A DNA stretch of 64,000 nt from the NCBI GenBank assembly GCA_916048055.1, contig CAJZHL010000021.1, forward strand, positions 186,001-250,000, given 5' to 3'. This stretch comes from Pedinophyceae sp. YPF-701 (taxonomy: Eukaryota; Chlorophyta; Pedinophyceae). Every line of letters begins with the position of its first letter. Within the stretch, counting starts at the first letter, position 1. Shown here piece by piece: positions 10,505 through 21,698 of the stretch. A program made the translations under genes and the position numbers. Under the pieces are notes generated by a model. It did not search any database, was not told where the DNA came from, and saw only the letters and a list, made by a program, of their open reading frames with translations.

Positions 10505-13027
10505 CTACACGCGGAGGTGCGGCAGCACTGCCGTCACCGCCACCGCCGCGCCCGCCAGCGCCCCCTTCCACCGCGAGCGCTCCCACGGCTGGCGTCCGCG
10601 CAGCAGCGGCCGCCCGCGCGTCATCCACACCGCCCACGCCGCCGTGTTCGCCGTCTCCGTGTCGCCCTCGTGCTCCGCGACGGCGCGCGTCATGTCCAGC
10701 ACGTGCAGCAGCGACGTCCGCGGAGCGCCGCGCGATGCCGTCATGGCGCTGACGTGTCGCTGCTCCATGGCGCCGCCCTCGCGCATCAGGTTGCCCGCCG
10801 CGCACGCGAGCGCGCGGCGCACGCGCCCCGGCCCGGCCTCGCGCAGGGCCTCGACCAGCGCGTCGACCCCGCCGGCAGCCGCGACAGCGTCGCGCCGCTC
10901 GCCCTCCAGGACCGTGCCACCGCCCGGCGCCAGCAGCGCCTGGAGCGTCTCCGCGAGGATGACGCGCGTCTCGTCGCACGTCGTGTCCGAGAGCGCCTCG
11001 CACACCGGCGCCGCCAGCGCCCAGGCCGCCACCGTCCGCCGGAACGCTGCGTTGCCGCCGTTGCCGACGAGGGCCCGCGCCGCGCACGCCACGTAGCACC
11101 GGACCGTCTCGGACTCGGCCCCGCGCAGGACGTCCCCGAGCAGCCCCGCGAGACCCATCGCGCCGTCGCGCCGCGCCCCCGCCTCCCCGCCGTTGCTCAG
11201 CAGCGCGGCCACCGCGGAACCGATCGCCGCCACCGCCGTCTCCGTCCCCGCCGCCCGCAGCGCCACCGCGAGCGCCTCGCCGGCCCCCGCGCGCCACAGC
11301 TCGTCGCGCCGCCGCCCCTCGTCGCCGCCCTGTCCCAGTAAACCGGCAATGGCCAGCGCAAGCGCCGTGCGCGCCTGGTCTGACTGCGCCTCCCGCAACG
11401 CGCTCGCGAGCGCTTGCCCGAGCTGTCGCCGCGCCGCGTCGTCGCGCTGGTACGCCTGCCCGCTTCCGAATGCGCGAAACGTGCGCTCGCCGACTCCGCG
11501 CAGAATGTCCGTGACGAACGCGCCGACGCCCGCCCACTTGATGGCCTCGTACATGCCGCCGGAGTTGCGGTAGCGGAGGCTCGTGAGCGCGAGGAGCGGC
11601 GTGAGGGGGCGCCACCACTGCCGCAGGAGGTGGGCGCGCTCGCCGCCGCCCTCGGTGAGCCACATGAAGAGCGGCGCTTTCGTGAACATGAAGAGTGTGA
11701 ACAGGAGGCTGTCGTTGTACAGGTCGTTGCGGGCGAACCTGCGCGGCCACGGCGCACGAAGCCGGGAGGGTGATGTATACACGGCGGCAGCTCGACACCA
11801 TGTCGTCGCGCACAGAGCCCTCGCACGACGAACGCGAGCGAACAGCGACGGTGCGATGGAGCGGGGGCGCACCCGAACACAACAGCCAGGGCCAGCGCGT
11901 GTTTCGACAGCCCCGTATCGCCGGGCTCGCCCCGCGCCCCAAACTCCGCGAACGCGGCGACGGTCGCCGAGTTCATCGCGAGTCGGACGGGCGCGGAGTG
12001 CAGCCACGCGAGCACCGCATGGAACGCCGACCGCGCGAGGCCCCGGGGGTGTTCCGCGCCGTCGACGGACGGGAGGTCAGCGTCCAGGCCCTCGCGCGCT
12101 GACAGCGACGAGACCAGGAACTTGGCCGCCCACGCAAGGATCATGCGCGTCTCCTCCGACTGCGCGTGCTGCAGCGCCACCGCGATGCCGCCCGACACGC
12201 CGTGGTCGGCGGCCAGCATGCGGCGCGCGCGTAGGCGGCCCTCGCCCTCCAGGATCGCGGACGTCGAGAGCGCGAGGCAGCGGATCGTCACGTCGTCGCG
12301 GGCGCGCCGCAGCCCGTCCGCGAGCGCGATCATCAGCCCGACCGACGCCGCGCGGTCGCGCCGCCCGCCCACGTCGCCACCGCCGGCCAACAGGCGCGTG
12401 GCCGCGAGCCCGAGCGCGGCCAGGGCGTCGTCGTTCGGCGCGAGCCATATCTCCTGCGCCAGCACGTCCGCGGCGCCCATTTCCGACGCCTTGTCCAGCC
12501 GGCGCGGGCTGCAGTGCGTCAGAAAGGCGGCAAGTTGCAGCGCGTGGACGCGGCGCGTGGTGCGGTCCGAGTGGCCGAGCTTGAAGATCATCGCGGCGAG
12601 CTTCCGCGCGTCGCTGTGCGTGCCCTGGCGCCGCAACGACTGGTCCATCGGCCCCCGACAAGTAGGACACTCCACAGCTTCGTCTCTGTCGATCTTGAAT
12701 TCCTGGTGGCGGTCAATGCAGCCCCGGCAATAGCCGTGCCCGCAGGGCCCGAAGCAGATGCGCGCGCGCGCGGCCGAGAAGGGCTCCATGCAGATCGGAC
12801 ACTCATCGTCGTACCGCGCGATTTCGTTGGCGCTGGCTCTGTCCTGCGGCGCAGGCGCGACACGAGCGGGGAGGGCCGAGGGGGTTGGGCGCTCGAGGGT
12901 GGGCGTGATCTGGGTAGGTCGGCAGCGGTGAGGGGCGGCGTGCGCGGGGCGCAGCCGGGCAGCGGTACGTGCTCATGGCAGAGCGCGGCCGCAGTAGCGC
13001 GAGGCGGGCGGGGCGGCGCACCCCCAT
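10505..13027 (-). CDS. RING-finger protein with armadillo-like repeats and hydrophobic segments (family member 2)
   Basis: The main exons 12843-11873 and 11738-10505 join in phase to about 735 codons. The start is uncertain: a two-codon exon ATG-GGG at 13027-13022 followed by GTGCGC would fit, but is only a candidate. The RING is near the N-terminus (DDECPICMEP, PCGHGYCRGCIDRH, ECPTCRG). Next come many ARM-like units of about 43 residues with the family turn (GDVGGRRDRA, GDEGRRRDEL, GEAGARRDGA, EGERRDAV). The middle contains an aromatic, hydrophobic block (LLFTLFMFTKAPLFMW and WWRPLTPLLALTSL). The last 20 residues form a possible transmembrane tail (GALAGAAVAVTAVLPHL). This suggests a membrane-anchored ubiquitin ligase, by inference only. 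Confidence 0.78.
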
Positions 13028-13820
13028 GGCGTCGCGGCTTTCAGACCATGTTGAGCGTGTCGGGCTCGCGCCGTGCTAACCGGGCCGCGACGAATTGAGC
13101 GCCGCGGCACCCATTAGGGTGGACCACCTCCCCTGTTGCCCGCGTGCTCGCTGCCAAGGACGCGACAAGACCTGGAACTGGTTCCAACGGGTCGCTGTTG
13201 TACGGGAGTGTCCAGCCGGGCTCGCTCGCGCCGGCCTTGAGCCTCGAGGGGGGCGCTGGGGTCCCTAGAGACGCATCAGAAGATGTTTAGTCCCCCCTAG
13301 CAGCAGGGACGGCTAGGCGCTGTATTGCCGCTCGGCGGCCACGCAGCGGCGCAGGGCTGCGAGAGCACTCGGCGATACTCGTTCGAGCCGCTCGACCGAC
13401 CAGGCCTCGCGAGGCGGTGTTGGCGGGAAGCAGCTGCGTGATGGCGTGGCAGTCGTGGGGCCGGGGTTGGGGGCGGTTCTGATGCCGAGAATGACGCTCA
13501 GTTCGCTCAGGCGCTTGCACACTGTGATTCCTGCCGTGGCGGACCTCGAGCGCCTCGCTGGCGCCAAGTGATGACAGACGCACCCTGCTGTGAGCTTGCC
13601 GGACCCGTCGCGTCCCGACCGGGGCGGCCGCGCGGCGCCAGCGCTACTCTACTCGTCAGCATCCGACACGCAGCGCGCACGGAGGCCGCAACACACCCAG
13701 AGCGACCCACGACAGCACATCACATCCCTCAACACCTCGTCTCTCACGGCCGCAATCCGCGCGACCAAGAATCACAAGTCCGCTCAGCCCGTACGCAACC
13801 AGCTCCTGCCGCTCCTCGGC
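13028..13820. other. Intergenic region between RING-ARM genes 2 and 3
   Basis: About 790 bp with no gene recognised. It is expected to hold the promoter of member 2 and the 3' UTR of member 3. Confidence 0.5.
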
Positions 13821-15626
13821 CTAGAACCGAAAGCGGCACCCCGGCGCCAGCCCCGCAAGGTTGCGTTGCATGCTCGCGTCCAGCAACTCGACGAGCTCCT
13901 TCGCGGACGCCGGAGCCGGCGCGCCGAGCGCGCCCTCGCAGGCGTCGTAGTGCAGCGACGTCGCCTCCGCGCCGTGCATCGTCGCGTCCGGCGAGTCGTC
14001 CGCCATGCTGTCAACTTGTTGCTCCGCTGTCTCCGACACCCGGATCCACGCCGGACCGAACCTGCGCTTCATCGTCTGCAGCTCGTCCTCGGGCGGCGGC
14101 GACCGGTCCGCGTCGCGCACGTCCTCCGGCTCCGCTCCGGCTTCCGCGTCAACAACGATCGACAGATCGCGACTGTACTTTCCGCGCAGCCTCCCCTCGC
14201 GCCGCAGCCGCCGCACCGCGTCGCGCGTCGCCGGACCCATCGCCTCGCCGAGCATCGACGCCGACGCCGCCGTCAGCTCCCCCACGACGTCCACCAGCGT
14301 CGCGAGCGCCTCCTGGCTCCGCACCTTGTGCACCGCCTCGACCACGTCAGGCAGGACCTCCGCGACCGCCGCGTCGCGCCCGCCGCGCCACGCGCGGCGC
14401 TCCCGCACGACCAAGTACAGCGAGATCGCGGCCATCCGCCGCACGCCGTCCGCGCCCGCGCGCCGCAGGCACTCCGCCAGGGCATGACACAGCGCCATGA
14501 CTACGGCAGCTGCGGCCTCGCCCGTGCCGCCGACAACGAGGCCCGCCGCGCCGGCGATGAGCGCCGCCGCGACGTCGCTGCTCGTCTCGCCCAGCGCGTA
14601 CGCCAGCGCCTTTGGGAGCCCGTCCTCGATCGCGGTCCTGCGCCGCGGCTCCGCCTGCTCGCCGCCGGCGAGGAGGCGGCGCGCGACGTCGCCGAGCTTG
14701 CCGCGCGTGGCGTCGGTCTTCGCGATGTACAGCGCGCGCGCGACGTTCCCGGCGAGCCCGCGCCGCGCGGCCTCGCACCGCCGCGCCTCTGCGGCCTCGC
14801 CGGTGCCCCGCAGAAACGACGCCGCGGCCGCCGCCAGGACGAAGAGAGCGCGGTCGGCCTTCGCGAGCCCGATCGCGACAGACAGCGCGTACGCGACGCC
14901 CTCGTTGTGCGCGATCGCGCGCCGGTCCACGTCCGTGCGCGGCCCGGTCTCCGCGTCGTGATTCTCGCCGCCGGCCTCCATGAGCGCTTTGACGCGCTCC
15001 GCGGCGAGCGCGCGGTCCTTGTCGCGCGTGGAGTGCGCGAGGAGCTCGACGAGGTGCCGCGCGCGCAGCGCGACGCCCAGTGCCGACGGGAGGGGTGTGC
15101 GCCGTGGGCTGTTGCCCAGAGGGGGTGTCAGGTAGTCGGGGGAGTCCGGGGACCCCTTGGCGAGGCGGCGGAGGGCGTTGCAGATGAAGCGGTCGTCCGG
15201 GAGCGCGTCGGCGAAGTGGTAGAGCGCCTCGAAGGGGCGCGTGCAGGTCGGACAACATGACTTGGTATCTGGCCCATTTTCGGTCGACAGAATGAGGAGG
15301 TCGTCGAGACACGCGCCGCAGCAGGTGCATCCGCAGGGCAGACGCTTCGGGGTGTGCGTGTCGAGGTCGTACGCGGAGGCACAGGCCGGGCAGTGCGCGA
15401 CATCCGACTTGGCGTCGCCGCAGTCGATCCTCCGGCTGTCGCGCGCCGCCGCCGCGGCCCTTCTGGCCGCGAACGGGCTCTCAGGAACCTGAAGGGTGCG
15501 GGGGGGGGGGAGGATGGTGCGGGGTCGGGGGTCGCGTGGCCTGGCGGCGATTCCGTGACGCTCTAGCCAGGCGAACCGTCCGCGGGCTCGCACGCGTGAC
15601 AGACGCGACGAATGTACCGTGTGCAT
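13821..15626 (-). CDS. RING-like protein with armadillo-like repeats (family member 3)
   Basis: One open frame of 601 residues runs from ATG 15626 to the stop at 13821. The first about 60 residues may include an unspliced intron, since an AG|GTTCCTGAG acceptor lies near 15492. The zinc domain is divergent (CPACASAYDLD, LPCGCTCCGACLDDLL, CCPTC), lacking the central His of C3HC4 RINGs in the usual position. The helical region repeats the cluster's module (AEARRCEAARRGLAGNVARAL, EPRRRTAIEDGLPKALAYAL, with GG-E turns). A C-terminal 150-residue tail is acidic and low in similarity to the other two members. E3 ligase activity is possible but weaker here because of the altered zinc ligands. Confidence 0.75.
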   Translation of the reverse strand: MHTVHSSRLSRVRARGRFAWLERHGIAARPRDPRPRTILPPPRTLQVPESPFAARRAAAAARDSRRIDCGDAKSDVAHCPACASAYDLDTHTPKRLPCGCTCCGACLDDLLILSTENGPDTKSCCPTCTRPFEALYHFADALPDDRFICNALRRLAKGSPDSPDYLTPPLGNSPRRTPLPSALGVALRARHLVELLAHSTRDKDRALAAERVKALMEAGGENHDAETGPRTDVDRRAIAHNEGVAYALSVAIGLAKADRALFVLAAAAASFLRGTGEAAEARRCEAARRGLAGNVARALYIAKTDATRGKLGDVARRLLAGGEQAEPRRRTAIEDGLPKALAYALGETSSDVAAALIAGAAGLVVGGTGEAAAAVVMALCHALAECLRRAGADGVRRMAAISLYLVVRERRAWRGGRDAAVAEVLPDVVEAVHKVRSQEALATLVDVVGELTAASASMLGEAMGPATRDAVRRLRREGRLRGKYSRDLSIVVDAEAGAEPEDVRDADRSPPPEDELQTMKRRFGPAWIRVSETAEQQVDSMADDSPDATMHGAEATSLHYDACEGALGAPAPASAKELVELLDASMQRNLAGLAPGCRFRF

Positions 15627-16510
15627 GATTATCTCGGCGAAACTTCGTCACGAAAAGGCGGACGGCGTGAATTTCGCGCTAGATCGTGCGTTTCGCGGCA
15701 GACACACCGCGTGGAAAACGAATAGGCACTGAGGACTGCTGACCGCTCACCTGCAGCATGTCTGGGGTTGCTCGGGGCCCCGATCGGCTGAGACGCACGG
15801 CTGGTCTGAGAGTGCGGCCGCGCTGGCGCGGAGGGGCGCAAGAAGGCCGCGGAGGCCCGTAGGAGTAGTACATAGGTGTCAGTAGAACTAGAAGAGCAAT
15901 CGTCATGTCTGACAGTCAGTGGCTGGCGCCTTCGAGGCGCTCCCCGCGCGGCGTTCGCGGCTGTCTCGAGGCACGCGTTGCGGAAGAATGGCGCTAGGCT
16001 AGCTACGGCCCCGGGACTGGCACGTCGAGACATATGGAGGCCGTGGCGGCCCGAGACGGGCTCCAAACGGAGTTGCGCCACCGCGCAAGCAGGCACACGG
16101 CAGTAAATAGACGCGAGACGCCCGCTCCGGGGCCGGAAATGTCGAGCTAGTCACGCGACAGCATGGTGGGGAGGAAGGAGCGCCGTAGAGTGCCAAACGT
16201 GAGCGATCCGGCGCCGCACGTGGATTTATTGCAAGCTCACGCGCCGCGGTCGCGTCCTCTTGATTGCTGATATCTTGTTCGTCGCGAATTAGTTCCTTTT
16301 TTCGTCGTCATTTCGTCGCAGTTGCACGGCCCAGCTGTGTCTCGCGGGGGCGCGCGCTGTCCTCAGGCGCCCCGCCGCGGCGATGAGGCGGGGACGGGAA
16401 AGCGGAAGCGACCTCAGGAGCACGGAGGTGGCTCAGACATCTCGCTGCTTGGTTGTACGGCTGCGCGGAGACGTGACTTCGGACAAGACGTGGACGATGG
16501 GCAGGGAGGC
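15627..16510. other. Divergent intergenic region
   Basis: About 880 bp between the third RING-ARM gene (minus) and the SETD6-like gene (plus). It includes a modestly AT-rich patch at about 16260-16320. No gene recognised. Confidence 0.5.
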
Positions 16511-18541
16511 ATGGCCGCGTGGATGGAACAGAGCGACGTCCGCGCCCGCAAGTGCCGCATCACGACGACCGCGCGAGGGAGAAGCGCTGTAGCAACGCAG
16601 GACATCAGGCAAGACTATAATTTGAACAAGAACAAGACCCCACACCTCTTCTGCGATACTGACAGACTCTCACTGGGCTCTCGGCACCGCGTGTCGCCCG
16701 CAGAAAGGGAGAGGTCGTCGTGGACACGCCGGACGACATGGTCCTCATGCCGCACTCGTCTCGCATCGCCAAGCACCTAGTCCAACATGGGCTGTGCCAT
16801 CCCTCCGAGGCACGCGCCCCCTCGCTGCGTCCTCTAGCACCAGACCGTCCCACCTGGCACCTGCTTGGACCCGGAACAACGCACACGCGCAAGAACGACC
16901 CCCCTGGGCCAAGACTGACTCAGCACTGTATCGCTCATTGCGTGGCCTGGCTGCGCGTGGGTCCGCCCGGCGCGCCGCGTGCTCACGAGACGCGTACTGC
17001 TCTGCGACGCGACGTGCAGGGCGGGGCGGGGTTCGACGCGGAGGTGGCTGGCCTGACGTTGGCGCTGATGGCGGAGCGCTCCGCAGTGTTGAGCGGGGGG
17101 GGCTCGCGGTGGAGCGGGTACGTGAGGTACCTGCCGGAGTCGGTCCCGGACTGTCCGCTGCTGTGGTCCGAGCGAGGTGCGTCGTGGCCCGGGAGTGGGC
17201 CGCTGGCCTGACGCATGTTGTTCTGGGACACTCCGGGGGGGAGTGTCTTGTCTGGCTGCGAACGCGAAGCACGAGGGCACCGCGCGGTCGTTTTGATGGG
17301 CGCAGAGCTGGGCGGTCTCGCCGGGACGGCCCTGCTCGAGCGTCTGGAGGGCCGCGCACGCCCGGAGCTTATCCCCCCCCCTGAAGCTGACGCGGGGCCG
17401 TCTCTGTGCGTCGCGCCGCCGTCGGGAGCGGCCCGGATGTACGACGAGCTCGTGCGCCCGTTTCTGGACGCCGTCGGCGACCGCTGCGGCCTCCCCAGGT
17501 CCCCTGACAGCCGTGATGCGTTCTTCAAAGCACTGTCCATCGTGTCTGGATACGGATTCGTCCTCGGCGCCGACAGGTTCCAGGCGCTCGTGCCGTACTG
17601 GGACGCGCTGAACCACGTCACGGGCCGCGTGAACGTCCGCTTGCATCACTCGGCCTCCAAGGGTCGCCTTCGTATGATTGCGAAACGAGACATCGCGAAG
17701 GGTGAGGAGGTGATCAACTCGTACGGCGACCTGCCGAACAGCGAGCTCCTGCGGTGCTACGGCTTTGCGGAGCCCAGGGCGAACCCGCACGACGCCGCAG
17801 AGCTCCACATCGCCAACCTGTTCGCCGCGTCCGAGCCTACCGCTGGGAAGGGCGCGGACGAGGCGCGGAGTAGGTGCAGTCACGGTGGAGGGGAGTGCGC
17901 GGGACGGCGCGGCGCCGGGGCTCGGCCGCAGTGGGATCTGATCGAGTTCCTGATCAATCAAGGAATCATATTTCGCAGCGGGTGGCTATGGGTCAGGCCG
18001 CGTGGGGACACGGCGAGCGTCGCGGCAGCCCTGGAGGCGGCGCGGCTCGTGCAGTCGGAGCCGCGGGCCCTGCGGAAGTTCATGATTGCTGTCCAGACAT
18101 GGAGGGCGCCGCTGGTGCGCCCGCAGCCGCCTGGAGGGAGGGGTGCCGTTCTCGGGGCCGCGGCCGCCTTGGAGCGCGCCTGCGTGCGCCGGCTCGAGCA
18201 GCTGGAGGGCGTGCGCGGCGCTGCTGGCGATGGAGGGTGGGACGGTGTTAGGGCACAGGTGCGCGTCAACAACAACCAACCAACCAGCGTTGCATGGCTG
18301 TCAACGAGCGGGAAGTGCTTCGTCGTCCTTGCACGTGCGGCGCTGCGCACGCGATCCCGCGCCGCTCTCGTCTATGCAGGTGGCGGGCAAGTTGCGTGCT
18401 GCGGAGCGTGCACATCTCCTGCGCGCCGCAAAGGTCTTTTCTGAAATATCCACGGAAGGCGGCTTGGGCTCTGCGCTGGAAACAGAGCTGGCCAACTTCT
18501 GGCAGCACCCGCGCGCGGAGCTGGACAATCAGCATGACTGA
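16511..18541 (+). CDS. SETD6-like SET-domain protein lysine methyltransferase
   Basis: Exons include 16511-16608, 16704 onward, one ending at 17176, 17306-18258 and 18380-18541. The join between about 16760 and 17030 is not resolved. The protein opens AAWMEQSDVRARKC and has the split SET domain: RGRSAVATQDIRKGE, then an alpha-helical insert (LTLALMAERS...SRWSGYVRYLPES...LLWSER), then YWDALNHVTGRVNV and the AdoMet/Tyr motif INSYGDLPNSELLRCYGF. This order (LNH...NSYG) is that of the SETD6/Rubisco-LSMT class. The C-terminal half is the substrate-binding domain. The first intron starts with GC (ATCAG|GCAAGA) and splicing restores DIRKGE. The target could be nuclear or plastid protein lysines; no transit peptide is evident. 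Confidence 0.85.
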
Positions 18542-18748
18542 TTCAGCGCGTCAGACGCGCTCGCGCTACGGTGCGCACCGCTTGCCGAGCCGGTGGTTTG
18601 AGACTGGCGTTCGGTACGCAGCCGTCGCACTGACGCCGCGAGGGCTCCACTGTTAGTCACAGACGCAGGCCCGTCAAACCCAAGAGTCGCCGACTGCACA
18701 CAGGATCCGAGTCGTTGCGACGCCTGGCGCGCCACGCGGCCGTGGCTC

Positions 18749-20053
18749 TCACGCGCCGTAGTCGAGCGCGAGGATGCACTCCCACACCCGCTTGTGCTCG
18801 TCGATGGAGTCCGCCCTCAGCCCCGCCTGACGCAGCAAGTCCTGCGCGGACACCCCCCTGACGTCAAGCACCGTCGTCGGGTGCCCGGCGGCGCGAAGCA
18901 CGGCGATCGCCACTGCATGAAGGCCCTCCGCGGCGTAGTGCAGCGCCGTGCGGCCCCGCACGTCCCGCACCATGACTATGTCAGACGGAGAGGACGCTGA
19001 CTCAATTGCCGTCCTGAGGACGGCCGTGCTCCCCCGCGCCGCCGCAAGCATCAGCGCGGTCCGGCCCTGCTCGTTCCGCGCCGCGGGGTCCACGCCCGCG
19101 GCCACCGCGAGCACCGACAGCAGCGCGCCGTGCCCTGGCGCTGGCGTCACCGCTGCCGCGTGCAGCAGCGTCGTGCGGCCCGGCGCCTTTGCGGACGCGA
19201 TGGCGGCCGGGTTCAGCACACTCATCCGCGTCAGGCACGCCACCGCGCGGCTCATGCGTTCGCCCTTCGCGACGCTTTCGATCATTCTCGCAACAAGCTC
19301 CACGTCCCTTGTTTCGAGCTGCGCCGGTCGCGGCTGCCCGACGGCGCTCTCCAGGGACCGGCGAAGCGGTTTCTGTGTGGCTGCGCCGCTGCGTGCGCGC
19401 GCCGGGGCGTCGTCGGGCTCCTGCTCGGTCGATGGCAGCGCTTTGGCCGCGGCGGGGGAGTGGAGAGGGGGTGTGGCGGCCGCGGGGGAACTCGGGACCG
19501 TCGCCGTGGCGCAGCAGTAGCTCGAGGAGCTCGCCTTGCGCCGGTGCGACGCGCGCGCGTTCTGCTCCGTGAACTCGAGTTGCGGACTGCGCAAGCAGTC
19601 ACTGTTCTTCGTCTGAAATTTCGCGGCTTCCGTGTCTTCTTCGGAGCCGCGCTGGCCGCGAGCGGGCAGGTCCCGCAGCGAAATCTCGCTCTGGCGCGCT
19701 TCGCCGCCGGACGCGAGCGCCTCGCCGCTGGACGCATCAGTCGAAGTCGTGCTTGTTCCCGACTCTCGATCAAAGCTCGACTGCCTGCAAACAGCGCAGA
19801 TAGGGCACGCCGTGCTCGCGCGAGAGGATCCCGGTACAGCCACGGGCCGCCGCGCTCCCCGCCGGCCCCGTCTGAGGCGCGATTCCGCAGTTGAGGATTC
19901 GTGATGTGACCCGCCCCGACTGCGCCGCGTTCCGGGCGCACGCCGCACCGCCACCGGCGATGCACGCGCGCCCGCCGCGACCCCGCCGAGACCTTCACGA
20001 AACGCGGCCCACGCGGCCGCATCGTAGCGCCGTGCGGCGCCCAGACAGGCCAC
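18749..20053 (-). CDS. Ankyrin-repeat protein (5' end uncertain)
   Basis: The frame encodes up to 434 residues and ends ILALDYGA. The C-terminal 200 residues hold ankyrin repeats: GRTTLLHAAAV, EQGRTALMLAAARGS, VRGRTALHYAAEGLHAV, spaced by about 35 residues. The N-terminal half is Ser/Ala/Arg-rich and low complexity. There is no ATG at the 5' limit of the open frame, so a first exon lies upstream or a splice acceptor lies inside (TTTGCAG at about 19795). Ankyrin repeats mediate protein-protein contacts; no catalytic domain is visible, so no function is proposed. It is convergent with the SETD6-like gene, with about 200 bp between stops. Confidence 0.7.
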   Translation of the reverse strand: MACLGAARRYDAAAWAAFREGLGGVAAGARASPVAVRRAPGTRRSRGGSHHESSTAESRLRRGRRGARRPVAVPGSSRASTACPICAVCRQSSFDRESGTSTTSTDASSGEALASGGEARQSEISLRDLPARGQRGSEEDTEAAKFQTKNSDCLRSPQLEFTEQNARASHRRKASSSSYCCATATVPSSPAAATPPLHSPAAAKALPSTEQEPDDAPARARSGAATQKPLRRSLESAVGQPRPAQLETRDVELVARMIESVAKGERMSRAVACLTRMSVLNPAAIASAKAPGRTTLLHAAAVTPAPGHGALLSVLAVAAGVDPAARNEQGRTALMLAAARGSTAVLRTAIESASSPSDIVMVRDVRGRTALHYAAEGLHAVAIAVLRAAGHPTTVLDVRGVSAQDLLRQAGLRADSIDEHKRVWECILALDYGA

Positions 20054-20549
20054 ACAGTCTCTCCCTGCTCACTCGAGATCGAGAGCTCTCAATCCCCGCG
20101 CGCACCTCTCCGGCTCGTCCTGCGCGGCCACGCCGCGCCCCTCCTCCCCGCACCGCGCGCCGCGAGCTCGCCTGCGGCCCGACAGCGTCGCCAGCGCGGA
20201 CGCTACCGGCCTGAGGAGACCCATCCGCGACAGGCTGTGAAAAAGGCTGCTGCTGCTTGGCAACTGGATCGGGACGCCGCGCAGGCGCACGTGACGGAGA
20301 GAGTGCGCGAGAGCGGGGCTGGCGCGCGGCGGAGACGCGCGGGCCCGCCGCGGTGCGCGTGGGGGGGTCGTGGTAGAAGGGGGGGAGTTCCGATCCGCTG
20401 CGTCAGGGAGGCGGGTCTGCTTTCTGGTCGGCGCGCCGGCGGCGGCGCGGTTCTCGCGAGGCGGTTCTTACGTCGCGGCTTGAGCCTCACGGGGGCCTGC
20501 AGCGAGGTGTTACAACGGCAGTTGCGCAACACCACAAGTGGGTTTTGCG
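20054..20549. other. Intergenic region between ankyrin and LSM8 genes
   Basis: Both neighbours are on the minus strand. The region should hold the ankyrin gene promoter and 5' exon, and the LSM8 3' UTR. No element was recognised. Confidence 0.4.
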
Positions 20550-21363
20550 CTACAAGACGACTGGTTTGAGTGGCGGCGCCTTGACGTCCGACAGGTCCAG
20601 CTGCGCGTGCTGCGCCTCGTCGAGCTCCCCGACCACGGCCCTGCGCAGTGCGGCGCCGGACGCAGCGCGAGACAACGTCAACGGCGGACACTGCAAGTGC
20701 AGGACATGCTGCTGTTTGCGCGCGGACAGCCGCGCGTTCCTGCGCAGAATGCGGAGCGAGCTCGCGCGGCGGCGTGGGAGGGCACGCACACGTTGTCTCC
20801 ACGGACGAGGTACAGGCCTAGGTCAGCTGTGGCGCAGCCGGCCTCTTCGGTGAATATCCGCTCCTGGCAGCTGGCGAGGACGAGGTTCGTCAGCGGGTCC
20901 ACGCCGCGCAGGAGACCGACGAGGTTCCGGCCGTCGTTCGTGATGACGGACACCGTCCCTGCAGGAAAGAGAGAGAGCAAGGGCCCCCTCAGGAGACGTC
21001 CTGGTGCGGCACCGACGCGATTTCGTTCCGTCCCCGAGATGGTCATACAATGAACGAAGTTTTACGATGGGATCAGGAGTGCGTCCGGCCCGCATACGCA
21101 GCGCTGGAGGGCCGAGGGGCTTCACGGAGCGCAAACGCAGCGAGTGTGCGCGGAGGCGCGCGAGTCAGGAGGTCTCCTTCACGCCGCACGGATCTCCCGT
21201 GAACAGAGACGGCACGCGCCGCCAGCCTCGCCTCAGCGGGCCACCGACCAGCGCGCCCCGGAGCCACGAGGGAAGCACGGCAGCAGACGTGTGCCACACA
21301 GGCGCCGTGGAACGTACTGTCGACGAGGGCGAGCAGCCCCTCGGCGTATCCCGACTTCGCCAT
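20550..21363 (-). CDS. LSM8: LSM8, U6 snRNA-associated Sm-like protein
   Basis: Three exons, 21363-21318, 20958-20790 and 20640-20550, join in phase to 101 residues, the usual family length. The protein runs from GLLALVDRTVSVITNDGRN through LVGLLRGVDPLTNLVL (Sm1 motif) to LGLYLVRGDNVAVVGELDE (Sm2 motif: 'Y-x-V-R-G-D-N-V') and ends PLKPVVL, close to plant LSM8. LSM8 joins LSM2-7 in the nuclear ring that binds the 3' oligo-U of U6 snRNA for pre-mRNA splicing. The introns are 359 and 149 bp, both GT-AG. The ATG at 21363 is the only start compatible with the short N-terminus. Confidence 0.96.
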
Positions 21364-21698
21364 CGCGCACCGCCCTTCGCGGCTCCCACTCCCCCCAGCC
21401 TAGGCCCTTCTCGCGCCTGCACCTCGTAAACGCTCCCCGCACGCTCACACTCCCCCCATGCGTCAGCTACCCGTGCCTCGCGCCCAGAACGTATGGTCCT
21501 CTCCCGGGGATCCCAGCGCACTGCCGCGGAGCGCGCGCCCGGGCTCCCAATCACCGTTCCGGCCGCATCATACCTTTCGCATACCACTGACACAGCAAGT
21601 GCGTTTGCTGCGCCGCAGTGGGGGGATCATGCCTGCGCCGCGCCGGCCGGCCTCGCCACGCTTTGTCTCCTGCCGGCGGACCGAGCGCGGCCGCGAAA
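21364..21698. promoter_or_regulatory. Divergent promoter region of LSM8 and EF-P genes
   Basis: About 335 bp between the LSM8 start codon (minus) and the proposed EF-P first exon (plus). No clear core-promoter motif seen. Confidence 0.35.
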
